Shown here: one piece after another, positions 34,326 through 43,454 of the stretch | Layout of the letters: the number at the start of each line of letters is the position of its first letter | Numbering within the stretch: position 1 is the first letter of the stretch | Assembly: GCA_016283195.1 (NCBI GenBank) | Contig: JAEEML010000144.1 | Coordinates: forward strand, 1-59,640 | Origin: Deltaproteobacteria bacterium | GTDB taxonomy: Bacteria > JAEEML01 | Direction of reading: 5' to 3' | Length of the DNA: 59,640 nt | The notes under the pieces: generated by a model | The model's database searches: none | What the model saw: only the letters and a program-made list of their open reading frames with translations | Told to the model about the DNA's origin: nothing | Program-made: the position numbers and the translations under genes

Positions 34326-35342
34326 ATGCCGGGATGGCGTATTGGTATAGATAACGGTAAAAGCCTGATAGCCGAAGAGCTCATCGGCCTCCTTATGGAG
34401 CGCGGTTTTCCTTACAAAGAAATTGCACTTTACGGCGAAAGCGCTGAGCTTGGCGAAGCAGTTGAAGTGGAAGAACATGAGTTTCCCATAACTCTGCGCG
34501 CCGGCGGCCTGGATAATCCGCCGGATATTCTCTTTGTCACTAACGAAGCCCCAGATGATGCGGAAGCGATTCCGGCAAAACTCACTATTTCAGCCAAAGA
34601 AATGCTGAATAATCATGTAGCGTTAGTTGTGCCTGAGGTTAATAGCGCCGAAATTGCTCACGGCCTTCACCACGGGCTGATTGCCGTGCCCTCACCGGCA
34701 GCCATTGCCGTCGCCATTGCCCTTAATCCACTGGCCGAGGTTTACCCGGTAAAGCGCCTTAATGTAACCACAATTGAGCCGATATCCTCCTGGGGCCGGG
34801 CCGGTATGGACATATTCACCACCCAGATACACCGCCTTTTAAATGGGGCCCCGCCGGATGAAGAAGCCGGATTTTTAGGTGATTTAGCCTTTAATTTCAT
34901 GCCTTTTGTCGGCTCAATGCTGGGTGATAATCCGGTGGGCAGCGTAGCTGTCAGCGAGCTCTTATTGGAGCGAGAACTGGCCGCCCTCTTCCCGCCTATG
35001 GCCATCAGCACCTTCCGTTGCAACGCCCCAATTTTTTATGGCCTTGGCGCTGTTGTAAATGTTGAATTTGAAACAGAATTTTCTCTCGCAAAAGTCAGAG
35101 ATCTGCTCAAAGAGAGCCCAGGCATTATGCTGATAGATGAATCTCTGCGCGAGCCGGTGGCCCTCCGCGAGGTGGTGGGTAGTGATGCCACAATGGTGGG
35201 GCGCCTGCGCCAAGATCAAAAAGACAAAAAACACCTTACTATGTGGGTGGCGCTCGATAATTTGCGTAAAGGAGCCGCAACGTCTATGGTGGAAATAGCC
35301 GAGATGGTCATTCGCGACCATGCCGATTACTTTAGCGCTTAA
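34326..35342 (+). CDS. usg: USG-1-like protein, aspartate-semialdehyde dehydrogenase homologue
   Basis: The 338-aa protein aligns with Asd/USG-1 family members: VALVVPEVNSAEI, LNGAPPDEE, FLGDLAFNFMPFVGS, APIFYGLGA and the closing VALDNLRKGAATSMVEIAEM. Two key features of active aspartate-semialdehyde dehydrogenase are missing. The NADP-binding GATGxVG loop is replaced by IDNGKSLIAEE, and the catalytic Cys position reads AVPSPAAIA. E. coli Usg likewise lacks the catalytic Cys. So it is unlikely to be the functional Asd and may be regulatory or a decayed paralogue. It is followed by a CFI-box protein after 12 bases. Confidence 0.75.
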   Translation: MPGWRIGIDNGKSLIAEELIGLLMERGFPYKEIALYGESAELGEAVEVEEHEFPITLRAGGLDNPPDILFVTNEAPDDAEAIPAKLTISAKEMLNNHVALVVPEVNSAEIAHGLHHGLIAVPSPAAIAVAIALNPLAEVYPVKRLNVTTIEPISSWGRAGMDIFTTQIHRLLNGAPPDEEAGFLGDLAFNFMPFVGSMLGDNPVGSVAVSELLLERELAALFPPMAISTFRCNAPIFYGLGAVVNVEFETEFSLAKVRDLLKESPGIMLIDESLREPVALREVVGSDATMVGRLRQDQKDKKHLTMWVALDNLRKGAATSMVEIAEMVIRDHADYFSA

Positions 35343-35354
35343 AAGGAAAAACTA

Positions 35355-36650
35355 ATGTCTTTACTGGTTTTTTTAGCTTTAACACTGCTGCTTTTACCCG
35401 GGGCCGGTGCGGTTTCTACCAATGATACCAGCCAGGCTTACGGCGGTAGCGGCATCAATTTTTTATTAACCGGAGACTTGGCCGATAAAGCTTTCGACTG
35501 CGACCCGGCCGAAGACGCTTCTTGCTATGCCCTAAATGCCGCAGCTTGCAAAAGCTCGGCACAAAGCATTGATTTAACGGCTAATTTTGTTTCTTCGGTT
35601 ATTACTTGCGATGATTCCAGCCAGCGCAAAATATGGCTCAGCAGCGATGCTTCATGTCAAGACACTTCATCTACCGAATATATTACCACCAGCCACACTT
35701 TAAATGAGTCCGATACCGCTAGCGGTATTTATTTGCTTTGCGGCAGCACCATTGATTACTACCCCAACAGCAATTTAAAAGAGGAGGCTTTTACCAGCAG
35801 GGTGCTCTTTGAAAAAGCCGGTGAAAACGACAGCTGTTCGGCCGGAATAGATCAAATTCTCTATCTCTGCTACGCCATCGGCCCGGTTGCCGGCGGCAGC
35901 ACCAGCACCAATACCGTTTTCGGCTGGCACAAATTTAAGATTGATACCAAAGCTCCTTCTGCGCCGCAAGTTAGCGTTAAAGAAGGCGACAGCAAGGTAA
36001 CTATTGAATATTCCACTGCCGATTCCGATATTGCTCTCGCCACCGTTTATTACCGCGAAGCGGCTGACAGCAATAGCGATAATTGCCTTAATTGGGATAA
36101 TCCTAAAAGTGCCACCAATAAGAGCGACAGCCAAAGCGCCTCTATTACCGTAAACGGCATAGAAAACGGCAAAAAATATCAATATTGCCTCATTATGACC
36201 GACGATCTGGGCAATATGTCCGAGCCCAGTGCTGTCGGCACTTTTAGCTCGGTTGACGAATGTGATTTTTGGGAATGCGCACCGGAAGATCTGGGCAAAG
36301 GCGGCTTTTGTTTTGTGGCTACAGCAGCTTATGGCCCGGGTGATCCGGTTTTGGAAGTACTGCGCCGTTTCCGCGATACTGTGCTCATGGAAAGTAATCC
36401 CGGGCGTTTTTTCATTCATACTTATTATCGCCTTAGCCCACCTATAGCGGCCGTAATTGCCCAAAGTCCCTGGCTTAGAGCTTTAACCAGAGTGCTGCTC
36501 ACTCCGCTGGAATGGACAGCCCGCTCGATAATGGCCGTAAAAGGCCACAAAGCTGGTTTCTCCTTGGCCTTGGCCGCTCTGGCCATTTTCGTCGGCGCTA
36601 TGCTGACTCTTTTGCTTTCCTCCAAAAGGAGGAGCCTCTATGAAAAATAA
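35355..36650 (+). CDS. Secreted protein with fibronectin-type region and CFI-box C-terminus
   Basis: The 431-aa protein starts with a signal peptide (LTLLLLPGAGA). Residues about 60-190 contain Cys pairs (CDPAEDASCYALNAAACKSS). Residues about 196-305 look like a fibronectin type III domain (KAPSAPQVSVKEGDSKVTIE, then NGKKYQYCLIMTDDLGN). From about residue 321 comes CFVATAAYGPGDPVLEVLRR, the Cys-Phe-Ile/Val-Ala-Thr-Ala-Ala-Tyr-Gly box of the CFI-box C-terminal domain, followed by RFFIHTYYRLSPPIA and a final transmembrane helix with KRR. This tail may be a sorting or anchoring signal. The OMP gene that follows overlaps its end by 11 bases. Confidence 0.78.
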   Translation: MSLLVFLALTLLLLPGAGAVSTNDTSQAYGGSGINFLLTGDLADKAFDCDPAEDASCYALNAAACKSSAQSIDLTANFVSSVITCDDSSQRKIWLSSDASCQDTSSTEYITTSHTLNESDTASGIYLLCGSTIDYYPNSNLKEEAFTSRVLFEKAGENDSCSAGIDQILYLCYAIGPVAGGSTSTNTVFGWHKFKIDTKAPSAPQVSVKEGDSKVTIEYSTADSDIALATVYYREAADSNSDNCLNWDNPKSATNKSDSQSASITVNGIENGKKYQYCLIMTDDLGNMSEPSAVGTFSSVDECDFWECAPEDLGKGGFCFVATAAYGPGDPVLEVLRRFRDTVLMESNPGRFFIHTYYRLSPPIAAVIAQSPWLRALTRVLLTPLEWTARSIMAVKGHKAGFSLALAALAIFVGAMLTLLLSSKRRSLYEK

Positions 36651-37455
36651 ATTCTTTATATTTCCGCTACTTATTTTGTTAACCTCCCAAACTTTGGCCC
36701 GGGCCGATGAAGATTTTATTCTCGAAGAGCGCGGGGTAAAATTGGCCGGTACCGAAAAAAAGGTCGATCTTGATATTGATGAGCGTCCGCGCTGGGGTCT
36801 CGGCCTGAAAATCGGCCCCTTTGAGCCCAAATTTTCCATTGCTCATGATTATTACGACGCTTACTTCGGTTCGCGCGGCAAAGAGCCCTTTTATGCCCTG
36901 GAGGGGCGCTTCTTCTTTTACCGCAACACTGTTATCCAGCTGATTTTACATGCCCAAATCGGTTACTGGCAGACCTATGGCAAAAGTCAGCGCTGCACCC
37001 TAAACGGCGAAGCGGCCTCTTGCAATGCCGCCGGCGCCGTTAAAAGCAGCGGCAGCTCGCCAACTTCGCTCAACCTCTTGCCCGGCGAGCTGGGAGTGGA
37101 AATTAAACTTAATCTTTTTAAAGATCGCTTCCATGTACCTTTGGTGCCTTATATCCGCGGCTCGGTTATGTACACCATGTGGTGGGTTTATGCCGATGGC
37201 CTGGCCAAATCGGCAGATAGCGAGCGCGGCAAAGGTATCGGCGGCGTTTTTGGCCTCATCGGCAACGTCGGTATTGCCCTTAATTTAGACTGGATAGACC
37301 GTTCCACCGCCAGAGAGGCCATGCGCTCGGTAGGCTTAAAAGATACTTACCTCTATTTTGAATACAGCGGCAAAACCAACAAAAACTTTAAAAATACCGG
37401 CACTTTTGACTTTTCCGGTCACTATTGGACCATCGGCCTTTCGGTCGATTTTTAA
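36640..37455 (+). CDS. Predicted outer-membrane beta-barrel protein (MXAN_2562-like)
   Basis: The 271-aa protein has a signal peptide (TSQTLARA) and then repeated amphipathic strands (WGLGLKIGPFEPKFSIAHDY, YALEGRFFFYRNTVIQLILH, LGVEIKLNLF, YTIGLSVDF-type ending HYWTIGLSVDF). The terminal Phe is the usual signal for Bam-dependent insertion. The start overlaps the CFI-box gene by 11 bases and has AGGAGG upstream. From memory, such beta-barrels lie next to fibronectin/CTERM-anchored genes in Myxococcota (MXAN_2562 and its neighbour), and this pair fits that pattern. The function is unknown. Confidence 0.7.
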   Translation: MKNKFFIFPLLILLTSQTLARADEDFILEERGVKLAGTEKKVDLDIDERPRWGLGLKIGPFEPKFSIAHDYYDAYFGSRGKEPFYALEGRFFFYRNTVIQLILHAQIGYWQTYGKSQRCTLNGEAASCNAAGAVKSSGSSPTSLNLLPGELGVEIKLNLFKDRFHVPLVPYIRGSVMYTMWWVYADGLAKSADSERGKGIGGVFGLIGNVGIALNLDWIDRSTAREAMRSVGLKDTYLYFEYSGKTNKNFKNTGTFDFSGHYWTIGLSVDF

Positions 37456-37461
37456 GGGCCC

Positions 37462-38220
37462 ATGCGCAACATACGCCTCATCATCGAATACGACGGCTCA
37501 GCTTATTACGGCTGGCAATGTCAAAAAGACGGCCCCTCTATCCAGGCAGCTATTTTAAAAGCCATAAAAGAACTCACCCATGAAGAAGTGCGTTTAAGAG
37601 CGGCCGGCCGCACCGATGCTGGAGTGCATGCCTATGGGCAGGTAGCAAATTTTTTTACCGCATCATCAATACCGGGCGAAAAATTCGCCCTGGCCTTAAA
37701 TCAGCGTCTCCCGGAAGATATTGCCATTCGTTCTTCCACTGAAATGCCGCCCTCTTTTGATGCCAAGCATGATAGTAAAGGCAAAAAGTACCTTTACCGC
37801 ATTTATAACGCCGCCATTCCCTCCCCGCTGGAGCGCAAGAGATCATATTTCATTCGCGGGCGAGAGCTCGATGTTATAGCTATGCAAAAGGCGGCCACCT
37901 ATCTCATAGGTGAGCATAATTTTGAATCTTTTCGTTCGGTACATTGCGACGCTCCGCATGCTTTTAGAAATATTTTTTCCATAGATATTACCGAGACTCC
38001 TTTTTTAAGCCCCATTAAAGGGAAAATTGTCGAGATAGCGGTTAAGGGCAATGCCTTTTGCCGCCACATGGTGCGCATTATTTCCGGCACCCTGATTGAA
38101 GTGGGGCGCCACCGTTATCCGCCGGAACAAATGGCCGCCATTTTGGCCGCCGAAAAGCGCAGCGCAGCCGGTATCACCGCCGAACCGCAGGGGCTCTATT
38201 TGTGTGAGGTGTACTATTGA
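37462..38220 (+). CDS. truA: tRNA pseudouridine synthase A
   Basis: TruA isomerises uridines 38-40 in the anticodon arm of tRNAs. The 252-aa protein has MRNIRLIIEYDGSAYYGWQ, the catalytic Asp in AAGRTDAGVHAYGQV (residue about 54), KKYLYRIYN and the C-terminal FCRHMVRIISGTLIEVG. It lies 6 bases after the beta-barrel gene. Its stop overlaps the TTG start of the next gene. Confidence 0.95.
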   Translation: MRNIRLIIEYDGSAYYGWQCQKDGPSIQAAILKAIKELTHEEVRLRAAGRTDAGVHAYGQVANFFTASSIPGEKFALALNQRLPEDIAIRSSTEMPPSFDAKHDSKGKKYLYRIYNAAIPSPLERKRSYFIRGRELDVIAMQKAATYLIGEHNFESFRSVHCDAPHAFRNIFSIDITETPFLSPIKGKIVEIAVKGNAFCRHMVRIISGTLIEVGRHRYPPEQMAAILAAEKRSAAGITAEPQGLYLCEVYY

Positions 38221-39353
38221 TTAACAAAATATTTCGCTATATCGGTAGCCTCATCACCATACTCATTATCGCTTTAATCATAAGCGCCCTTATTACTCGC
38301 CATTTACTTAATTTTATTGCAATTTTAGTTCCTGATATTTCCTTTGGCCGCCTCTTTGTCGAGCAAACGACCGTGAGCTTCACCTACTTAGCTATAGTAG
38401 TGCTTGAGCTCTATTTTTTTAGAGGCAAACTGGTGCCTAAAGAGTATGTCAAAAGCTCTCTCCCCATTATCACCATAGCTTTTTTGAGCGAGTGGGGCTT
38501 CTCCTGGTATCTTTTGCGCGATACAGAGGCCGAATTTGAAATACACCGCGTCTTTGCTCATATTGTTAGCCTGCTACTGGCCCTCATTTTGAGTGCTCTT
38601 ACCACTAAAGAGGGGCGAAGAGTTGTGCGCGGCAGTTGCCAAATATTGATTTTCGGCCTCTCCGGAGCCGTTATATTGCCTATTGTTTTTGTGCTCTGGC
38701 CCTTTTCGCCGCACGGCCGCCTCTTTTATTATGTTTGCCGCAAAATTTGGGCTCCTTTTACTTCTAAACTAACAGGCATCAAAGTGGAAACCACCGGCCG
38801 GGAACTGGTTAATTTTAATGAGCCGGCTATTTTAGTGGCCACACACTCCAGCATTCTTGATATTTACGCTTTGCAATTTGCCGTGCCGCGCTCTCTGCCC
38901 ATGCTCTCTAAAAAGAGCATCTTTTATGTGCCAGTATTTGGGCAACTGGCGGCACTGGCCGGCTGCATTTTTATCGATCGCAGCCGCCATGAAAAGGCCA
39001 TGCAAAAACTCGATAATTCATTAAAAAAGCTGGTAAAACGCAAAGAATGGCTGGCTATTTTCGCCGAGGGTACGCGAAGCCCGGAAGGCTATATGCGTCA
39101 TCTCAAAAAAGGCGCTTTTGTCATGGCTATCAAAGCCGGTATTCCCATTGTGCCGATAGCTATTATCGGTAGCGGCAACGCCTTGCCGGCCGGCTCTTAT
39201 ATTGTAAATTCCGGTCTTATAAGTTGCCGCTTTGGAGCGCCAATTTCCACTACCGGCCTGACAATGGCCGATCGCGACACTTTGCGGCAAAAGACCGAAG
39301 AGGCGCTTTTAGCCCTCAGCGGCTTTAAAATGCTCGAAGAAAAGCTAAGCTAA
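38217..39353 (+). CDS. plsC: 1-acyl-glycerol-3-phosphate acyltransferase-like membrane protein
   Basis: The 378-aa protein starts with TTG at 38217, overlapping the truA stop (TTGA), with GAGGTG 6 bases upstream. Three to five transmembrane helices cover residues 1-175, more than a typical PlsC. The acyltransferase domain has the HX4D motif THSSILDIYAL (about 216), FIDRSRHEKA, the EGTRSPEG motif (about 284) and PIVPIAIIGSG (about 314). PlsC-type enzymes make phosphatidic acid from lysophosphatidic acid. The extra membrane region means another acyl acceptor is possible. Confidence 0.82.
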   Translation: MINKIFRYIGSLITILIIALIISALITRHLLNFIAILVPDISFGRLFVEQTTVSFTYLAIVVLELYFFRGKLVPKEYVKSSLPIITIAFLSEWGFSWYLLRDTEAEFEIHRVFAHIVSLLLALILSALTTKEGRRVVRGSCQILIFGLSGAVILPIVFVLWPFSPHGRLFYYVCRKIWAPFTSKLTGIKVETTGRELVNFNEPAILVATHSSILDIYALQFAVPRSLPMLSKKSIFYVPVFGQLAALAGCIFIDRSRHEKAMQKLDNSLKKLVKRKEWLAIFAEGTRSPEGYMRHLKKGAFVMAIKAGIPIVPIAIIGSGNALPAGSYIVNSGLISCRFGAPISTTGLTMADRDTLRQKTEEALLALSGFKMLEEKLS

Positions 39354-39357
39354 AAGC

Positions 39358-40317
39358 TCACTTTTGATATTCTTTATACCAGCTTATAAAGCGCGCTATG
39401 CCCTCTTCAAGTGAAGTCTTTGGCTGATAGCCGATGAGCTTTTGGGCGCGGGAAATATCGGCCCAGGTGGCGAGGACATCGCCGGCCTGCAAGGGCAAAA
39501 ATTCTTTCTCGGCCTCTTTGCCCAGGCCGCGCTCAATGAGCTCAATTAAGTGCATGAGCTCCTCGGTGTGGTTATTACCTAAATTAAGCACCTGATAAGT
39601 TGGCAAATTGGGCGTAAAAAGAGCGCCGAAAATACCGCTCACGATATCATCTATATAAGTGAAATCGCGGCGCATTTTGCCGTAATTAAATACTTTTATC
39701 GGCTTGCCGAGACGAATGGCGTCGGCAAAGAGCCAATAAGCCATATCCGGCCGCCCCCAAGGGCCGTAAACGGTAAAAAACCTCAGGCCGATAGTGGAAA
39801 AGCCGTAAAGATGACTATAACTATAGGCCATAAGCTCATTGGCCTTTTTGGTAGCCGCATAGAGGCTCACCGGGTTATCTACCGGATCTTCCTCAGAAAA
39901 TGGCTGCTTGGTATTGCCGCCGTAAACGCTGGAGGAGCTGGCGTAAACCAGGCGTTTTACTTCATTATGGCGGCAAAGCTCCAAAATATTCAAAAAGCCT
40001 TCTAGGTTGCTTTTTTGGTAGGCAAAGGGATTTTGCAAACTGTAACGCACCCCGGCCTGCGCCGCCAGATGACAAACGAGATCCGGCTTATAACGGCTAA
40101 AGAGTTCGCTAAGTTCGGCAAAATTGCAGAGGTCAAGTTTATAGCCACAAAAGCCCTTTAATTCCATGAGGTTATTATGACGTGCCTCTTTAAGGGAAAC
40201 CGCATAATAATCGTTAAAATTGTCTATGCCAATAACTTCATAGCCGGCTGCCAAGAGAGCTTTGGCCACATGAAAACCGATAAAACCGGCCGAGCCGGTT
40301 ACTAAAACAGGAGCCAC
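39358..40317 (-). CDS. NAD-dependent nucleotide-sugar epimerase (UDP-glucuronate 4-epimerase-like)
   Basis: This 319-aa SDR enzyme has the NAD-binding TGSAGFIGFHVAKAL, the catalytic Ser-Tyr-Lys set in ASSSSVYGG and SLYAATKKANELMA (YxxxK), and family markers AAQAGVRYSLQNPFAY and YGPWGRPDMA that are typical of UDP-glucuronate/galacturonate 4-epimerases. Such enzymes supply uronic acids for surface polysaccharide. The GTG start at 40317 has GGAGG 6 bases upstream. No glycosyltransferase lies next to it. It converges on the plsC-like gene, 4 bases away. Confidence 0.85.
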   Translation of the reverse strand: MAPVLVTGSAGFIGFHVAKALLAAGYEVIGIDNFNDYYAVSLKEARHNNLMELKGFCGYKLDLCNFAELSELFSRYKPDLVCHLAAQAGVRYSLQNPFAYQKSNLEGFLNILELCRHNEVKRLVYASSSSVYGGNTKQPFSEEDPVDNPVSLYAATKKANELMAYSYSHLYGFSTIGLRFFTVYGPWGRPDMAYWLFADAIRLGKPIKVFNYGKMRRDFTYIDDIVSGIFGALFTPNLPTYQVLNLGNNHTEELMHLIELIERGLGKEAEKEFLPLQAGDVLATWADISRAQKLIGYQPKTSLEEGIARFISWYKEYQK

Positions 40318-40336
40318 CTAACACCTCCAATCGGGC

Positions 40337-41275
40337 TTAAAAAGCCGCACTCTCCGCCGCTTTGGCCTTCCTAGCCGCCTGGCTGTTTTCTCTTAACTTT
40401 TTGAGTTCGGCCTGTAAATTGGTTTCGCTCAAGGTAACTTCATCTATCTCGGCCTGTACCTTACGCATCAGCTCAAATTCCTGCTCCATGGTGGCCAGAG
40501 CTTTAGCTGTTTGCGCTTCTGAGGCTTCCGGATTATCGCCATCAATTAAAGTGGCTTCAAGGCGGGTGGCCTTGGTACGAATGCTCTCAATCGCCTGCTG
40601 GAAGGTGGTTATTTTGCTTCTTAGGCGCTTTTCTTCCAAAAGCAGCTCATGGCTCTCCGCGATACGCTGCTCCAAAAGCTCCAAAGAAGCACTAAGCTGG
40701 TTTCTCACCATTTGGTCGGCTGTTGTTTTCAGCTGATTAATCACCGCCTCTTTTTCGCGGCCTAAAAGGGTGGGATTCTCTTCTTCTATATATTCTTCCA
40801 ATTTAATTAAATAGTTGGTTATTTTATTTATTTCGCTGACATTATGCTCAATTATGGCAATGAGCTGTGTGCCGTCGTAAGGCAGTGCTTTAACGGCTTT
40901 GGTGGCGTAGTCGGCTTGCTTTTCCACTGCTTTAAAGAGCTCATCCGGCGGCAGTTCACCGCTTATGGCCCTAATTCTGGCCACCCTTTCGGCCTCGCGG
41001 GCAGCTTTTTTCTCCTTTTGCCTAAGGAGCTTCTCGCCCTCTTCAAGAAGCACTTTGTTTTCATCTTTCCACATGAAAAAACGCACTGTTCTAAAGAGGC
41101 GTATCAGCCCCCAAAAACCGCAGGCATACAAAACACCCGGCCAAAGAAAGACTCCGATAGCGGTCAGAGAGACAAAAGCCAAAGATAAATTAATAAGCGA
41201 ACGGCGACGACTTTTATATTCATTATAAGTGCGCTCGGCCTTAGGAATCTCTTGGGGTGGTTTTAATAAGCTCAT
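40337..41275 (-). CDS. Membrane protein with cytoplasmic coiled coil
   Basis: The 312-aa product starts at the ATG at 41275, with GAGG 6 bases upstream. Two closely spaced hydrophobic segments at about 32-60 (LINLSLAFVSLTAIGVFLWP and on) are followed by long heptad-rich helices (about 75-300). No known domain is recognised. The topology recalls phage-shock or 5-bromo-like coiled-coil proteins, but no family signature is seen. It ends with an Ala/Lys-rich tail. It lies 19 bases upstream of the epimerase start on the same strand. Confidence 0.65.
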   Translation of the reverse strand: MSLLKPPQEIPKAERTYNEYKSRRRSLINLSLAFVSLTAIGVFLWPGVLYACGFWGLIRLFRTVRFFMWKDENKVLLEEGEKLLRQKEKKAAREAERVARIRAISGELPPDELFKAVEKQADYATKAVKALPYDGTQLIAIIEHNVSEINKITNYLIKLEEYIEEENPTLLGREKEAVINQLKTTADQMVRNQLSASLELLEQRIAESHELLLEEKRLRSKITTFQQAIESIRTKATRLEATLIDGDNPEASEAQTAKALATMEQEFELMRKVQAEIDEVTLSETNLQAELKKLRENSQAARKAKAAESAAF

Positions 41276-41396
41276 AATAACCTCATAGCAAAACAAAACT
41301 CAAAACCCCTTATAATTGGTACGCAAAAAAATTGAAAGATACTCTCTAAATGCTAGAGTGCATCTCGGCCTCCCGGGGAGGGCAGAGGAGTTAGAG

Positions 41397-42410
41397 TTGA
41401 AAAAGGTTATCATCTTACTATTATTTATGATTATCGCCGTTACCGCCGGCGGTTGGTACACTATCATCAATTATCTTTCCGGCCCCGGTAAAAACGAAAA
41501 ACCGGCCTATATCACCATAAAAAACGGTATGTCGATGAACAGCGCGGCCGAAGCTCTGGCCCGCGAAGGGATAATCGACCACCCCACTTGGTTTTACTAT
41601 TACGCCCGGGCCACCAAGCAAACCACGCTAAAAGCCGGCGAATATGAGATTCCCCCGCATGCCACCCCGGAACAAGTCTTAAAAATACTCTTAAGCGGCC
41701 AGGTAGTGCAGCTTTCCGTAACCATTCCAGAGGGACTTAACTCCTTTGAAATATTTAAGATTATCGAAGATGCCGGTTTAGGAAACGCCAGGGATTTGCA
41801 AAAAGAGTGCGAGAGCAAAGCTTTTATTGCCGCCATGGAACTCCCCGGCCCTACTTGCGAGGGTTATCTCTTCCCGGAGACTTATCGTTTTGCTCGCCAT
41901 TTGCCGGCCAAAACCCTCTTAAGCGGCATGATGAACCTCTTTAAAAAGAATTTTACCAAGGAAATAGAGAGCGCCGGAGCCAAGGTGGGCCTCTCGCCGC
42001 GAGAAATTGTTACTTTAGCCTCCATCATCCAGAAAGAAACCGGCATAGACAGCGAAATGCCGCATATTTCCAGCGTCTTTCATAATCGCCTGGCCAAAAA
42101 TATGCGCCTGGAAACCGATCCGACGGTAATTTATGCCGAAATTCTCGACACCGGCCGTTTTGACGGCGATATTTCTTATAGCGATTTGCGCCGCGAACAC
42201 CCTTATAATACTTATAAAAACACCGGCTTACCGCCGGGCCCCATTGCCAGCCCCGGAAAAAAAGCCCTGGATGCCGCTGTGCATCCCGATAACGGGCGCG
42301 ACCTCTTTTTTGTGGCCACCGGCGACGGCGGGCATGAATTTTGCCCCACTTATGATTGCCATTTAAAGGCTACAGAGCGCTATTTGCGTAAACTCAGAGG
42401 CAAAAAATGA
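41397..42410 (+). CDS. mltG: Endolytic murein transglycosylase MltG
   Basis: MltG (YceG) cuts nascent glycan strands and limits their length. I start it at TTG 41397: a GAGGAG site lies 7 bases upstream, and it gives a compact N-terminal anchor KKVIILLLFMIIAVTAGGW. The product is 337 aa. A LysM-like domain follows (ITIKNGMSMNSAAEALAREG). The catalytic Glu is in LASIIQKETG (about 212). HISSVFHNRLA, YNTYKNTGLPPGPIASPG and the FFVATGDGGHEF end all match. The Xer gene overlaps its stop by ATGA. Confidence 0.94.
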   Translation: MKKVIILLLFMIIAVTAGGWYTIINYLSGPGKNEKPAYITIKNGMSMNSAAEALAREGIIDHPTWFYYYARATKQTTLKAGEYEIPPHATPEQVLKILLSGQVVQLSVTIPEGLNSFEIFKIIEDAGLGNARDLQKECESKAFIAAMELPGPTCEGYLFPETYRFARHLPAKTLLSGMMNLFKKNFTKEIESAGAKVGLSPREIVTLASIIQKETGIDSEMPHISSVFHNRLAKNMRLETDPTVIYAEILDTGRFDGDISYSDLRREHPYNTYKNTGLPPGPIASPGKKALDAAVHPDNGRDLFFVATGDGGHEFCPTYDCHLKATERYLRKLRGKK

Positions 42411-43351
42411 GTGCCCCTGACGGACTCGCTACCGAACTTACCGCTGAGCTTGCCGCTTATTATGATTATCTCACCATTGAGCGCAACAGATCCCCGCGCA
42501 CAGTTGAGAGCTATGAGAGCGATTTAAAACAATTTTTAGAATTTTTAGCCGCGCAAAATGAGCCTAGTCTTAAAGGGCTTAACCAGCGCCTGGTGCGTAA
42601 GTATTTAATTGCCCGCGATAAAGCGGGAGACGGGCCGGCAACGCGCAATCGCAAACTCACCAGCATCCGCTCTTTTCTCCATTATCTTTACCGCCGCGGT
42701 AAAATTAAAGACGATTTCAGCGACCTCTTACAAAGCGCCAAAATGCCCAAAAGATTGCCGCGCAACATCAGCGAAGATGAGGCACAAAATCTTTTGGAAG
42801 AGCCGGAAGTGCCCAAAAAAATTCACGATTCATTAGAGCCATGGCGTCTTCAGAGAGACCACATTATCGCTACTTTGCTCTATGCCACGGGCATCCGGGT
42901 CAGCGAATTAACCGGGCTCACTTTGGGGAGCCTTTCCATTGCCGGGCGCATGATTAAAGTAATGGGCAAAGGCCGCAAAGAGCGCATTGTACCCTTGCCG
43001 GAAGCCATTTTGGGTGATCTGGAATACTATTTACAAAAAGTGCGCCCGACTCTGCTTGGCGGCAAAGAGAGCCAGGCGCTCTTTCCCGGGCCGGACGGCA
43101 GGCCGCTCACCCGCCAAAGCGTAAATTTGCGCCTCGCCGCTCTGGGGCAGGGAAACGGCCTTATGAAACACATTACTCCCCACATGTTGCGCCATAGTTA
43201 TGCCACCCATCTTTTGGCTCATCATGCCGACTTGCGCTCTATTCAGTTGCTTTTGGGCCACACCGGTTTAGGTGCCACCCAGCGCTACACCGCTTTAAGT
43301 TTGCAAGAATTGCAAGATACTTATTTAAAAGCCCACCCGCACGGCAAGTAA
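42407..43351 (+). CDS. Tyrosine recombinase XerC/XerD
   Basis: Xer recombinases resolve chromosome dimers at dif with FtsK. The 314-aa protein has an N-terminal SAM-like domain (YYDYLTIERNRSPRTVESY) and the catalytic set R (ATGIRVSEL), K (GKGRKERIVPL), H/R (HMLRHSYATHLLAHH), H (LLGHTGLGATQ) and Y (RYTALS). Length and motif spacing fit XerC or XerD, which cannot be told apart here. It overlaps mltG (ATGA), a chromosomal setting, so it is not an integrase. It is not flanked by a dif-like site that I can see. Confidence 0.92.
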   Translation: MSAPDGLATELTAELAAYYDYLTIERNRSPRTVESYESDLKQFLEFLAAQNEPSLKGLNQRLVRKYLIARDKAGDGPATRNRKLTSIRSFLHYLYRRGKIKDDFSDLLQSAKMPKRLPRNISEDEAQNLLEEPEVPKKIHDSLEPWRLQRDHIIATLLYATGIRVSELTGLTLGSLSIAGRMIKVMGKGRKERIVPLPEAILGDLEYYLQKVRPTLLGGKESQALFPGPDGRPLTRQSVNLRLAALGQGNGLMKHITPHMLRHSYATHLLAHHADLRSIQLLLGHTGLGATQRYTALSLQELQDTYLKAHPHGK

Positions 43352-43377
43352 TCACCGCGGGCCGGCGGCAAAAGTCA

Positions 43378-43406
43378 TTGACAGAGAGAGAGAGGATTGG
43401 TAGCAA
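43378..43406 (+). promoter_or_regulatory. Candidate promoter for the FHA-TPR gene
   Basis: TTGACA (43378-43383) is a perfect -35 hexamer. After 17 bases comes TAGCAA (43401-43406), a weak -10 candidate. The purine-rich spacer (GAGAGAGAGAGG) is unusual. A small GGCTTTTTTTAGCC dyad lies between this and the gene start. Confidence 0.4.
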
Positions 43407-43454
43407 GATATTTGGCTTTTTTTAGCCTTTGTGCCTCTTTATAAAGGTTTGGTT

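Noticed and set aside
42407-43351. Integrase of a mobile element
   Set aside because: It overlaps mltG and matches XerC/D; there are no att repeats or cargo genes.
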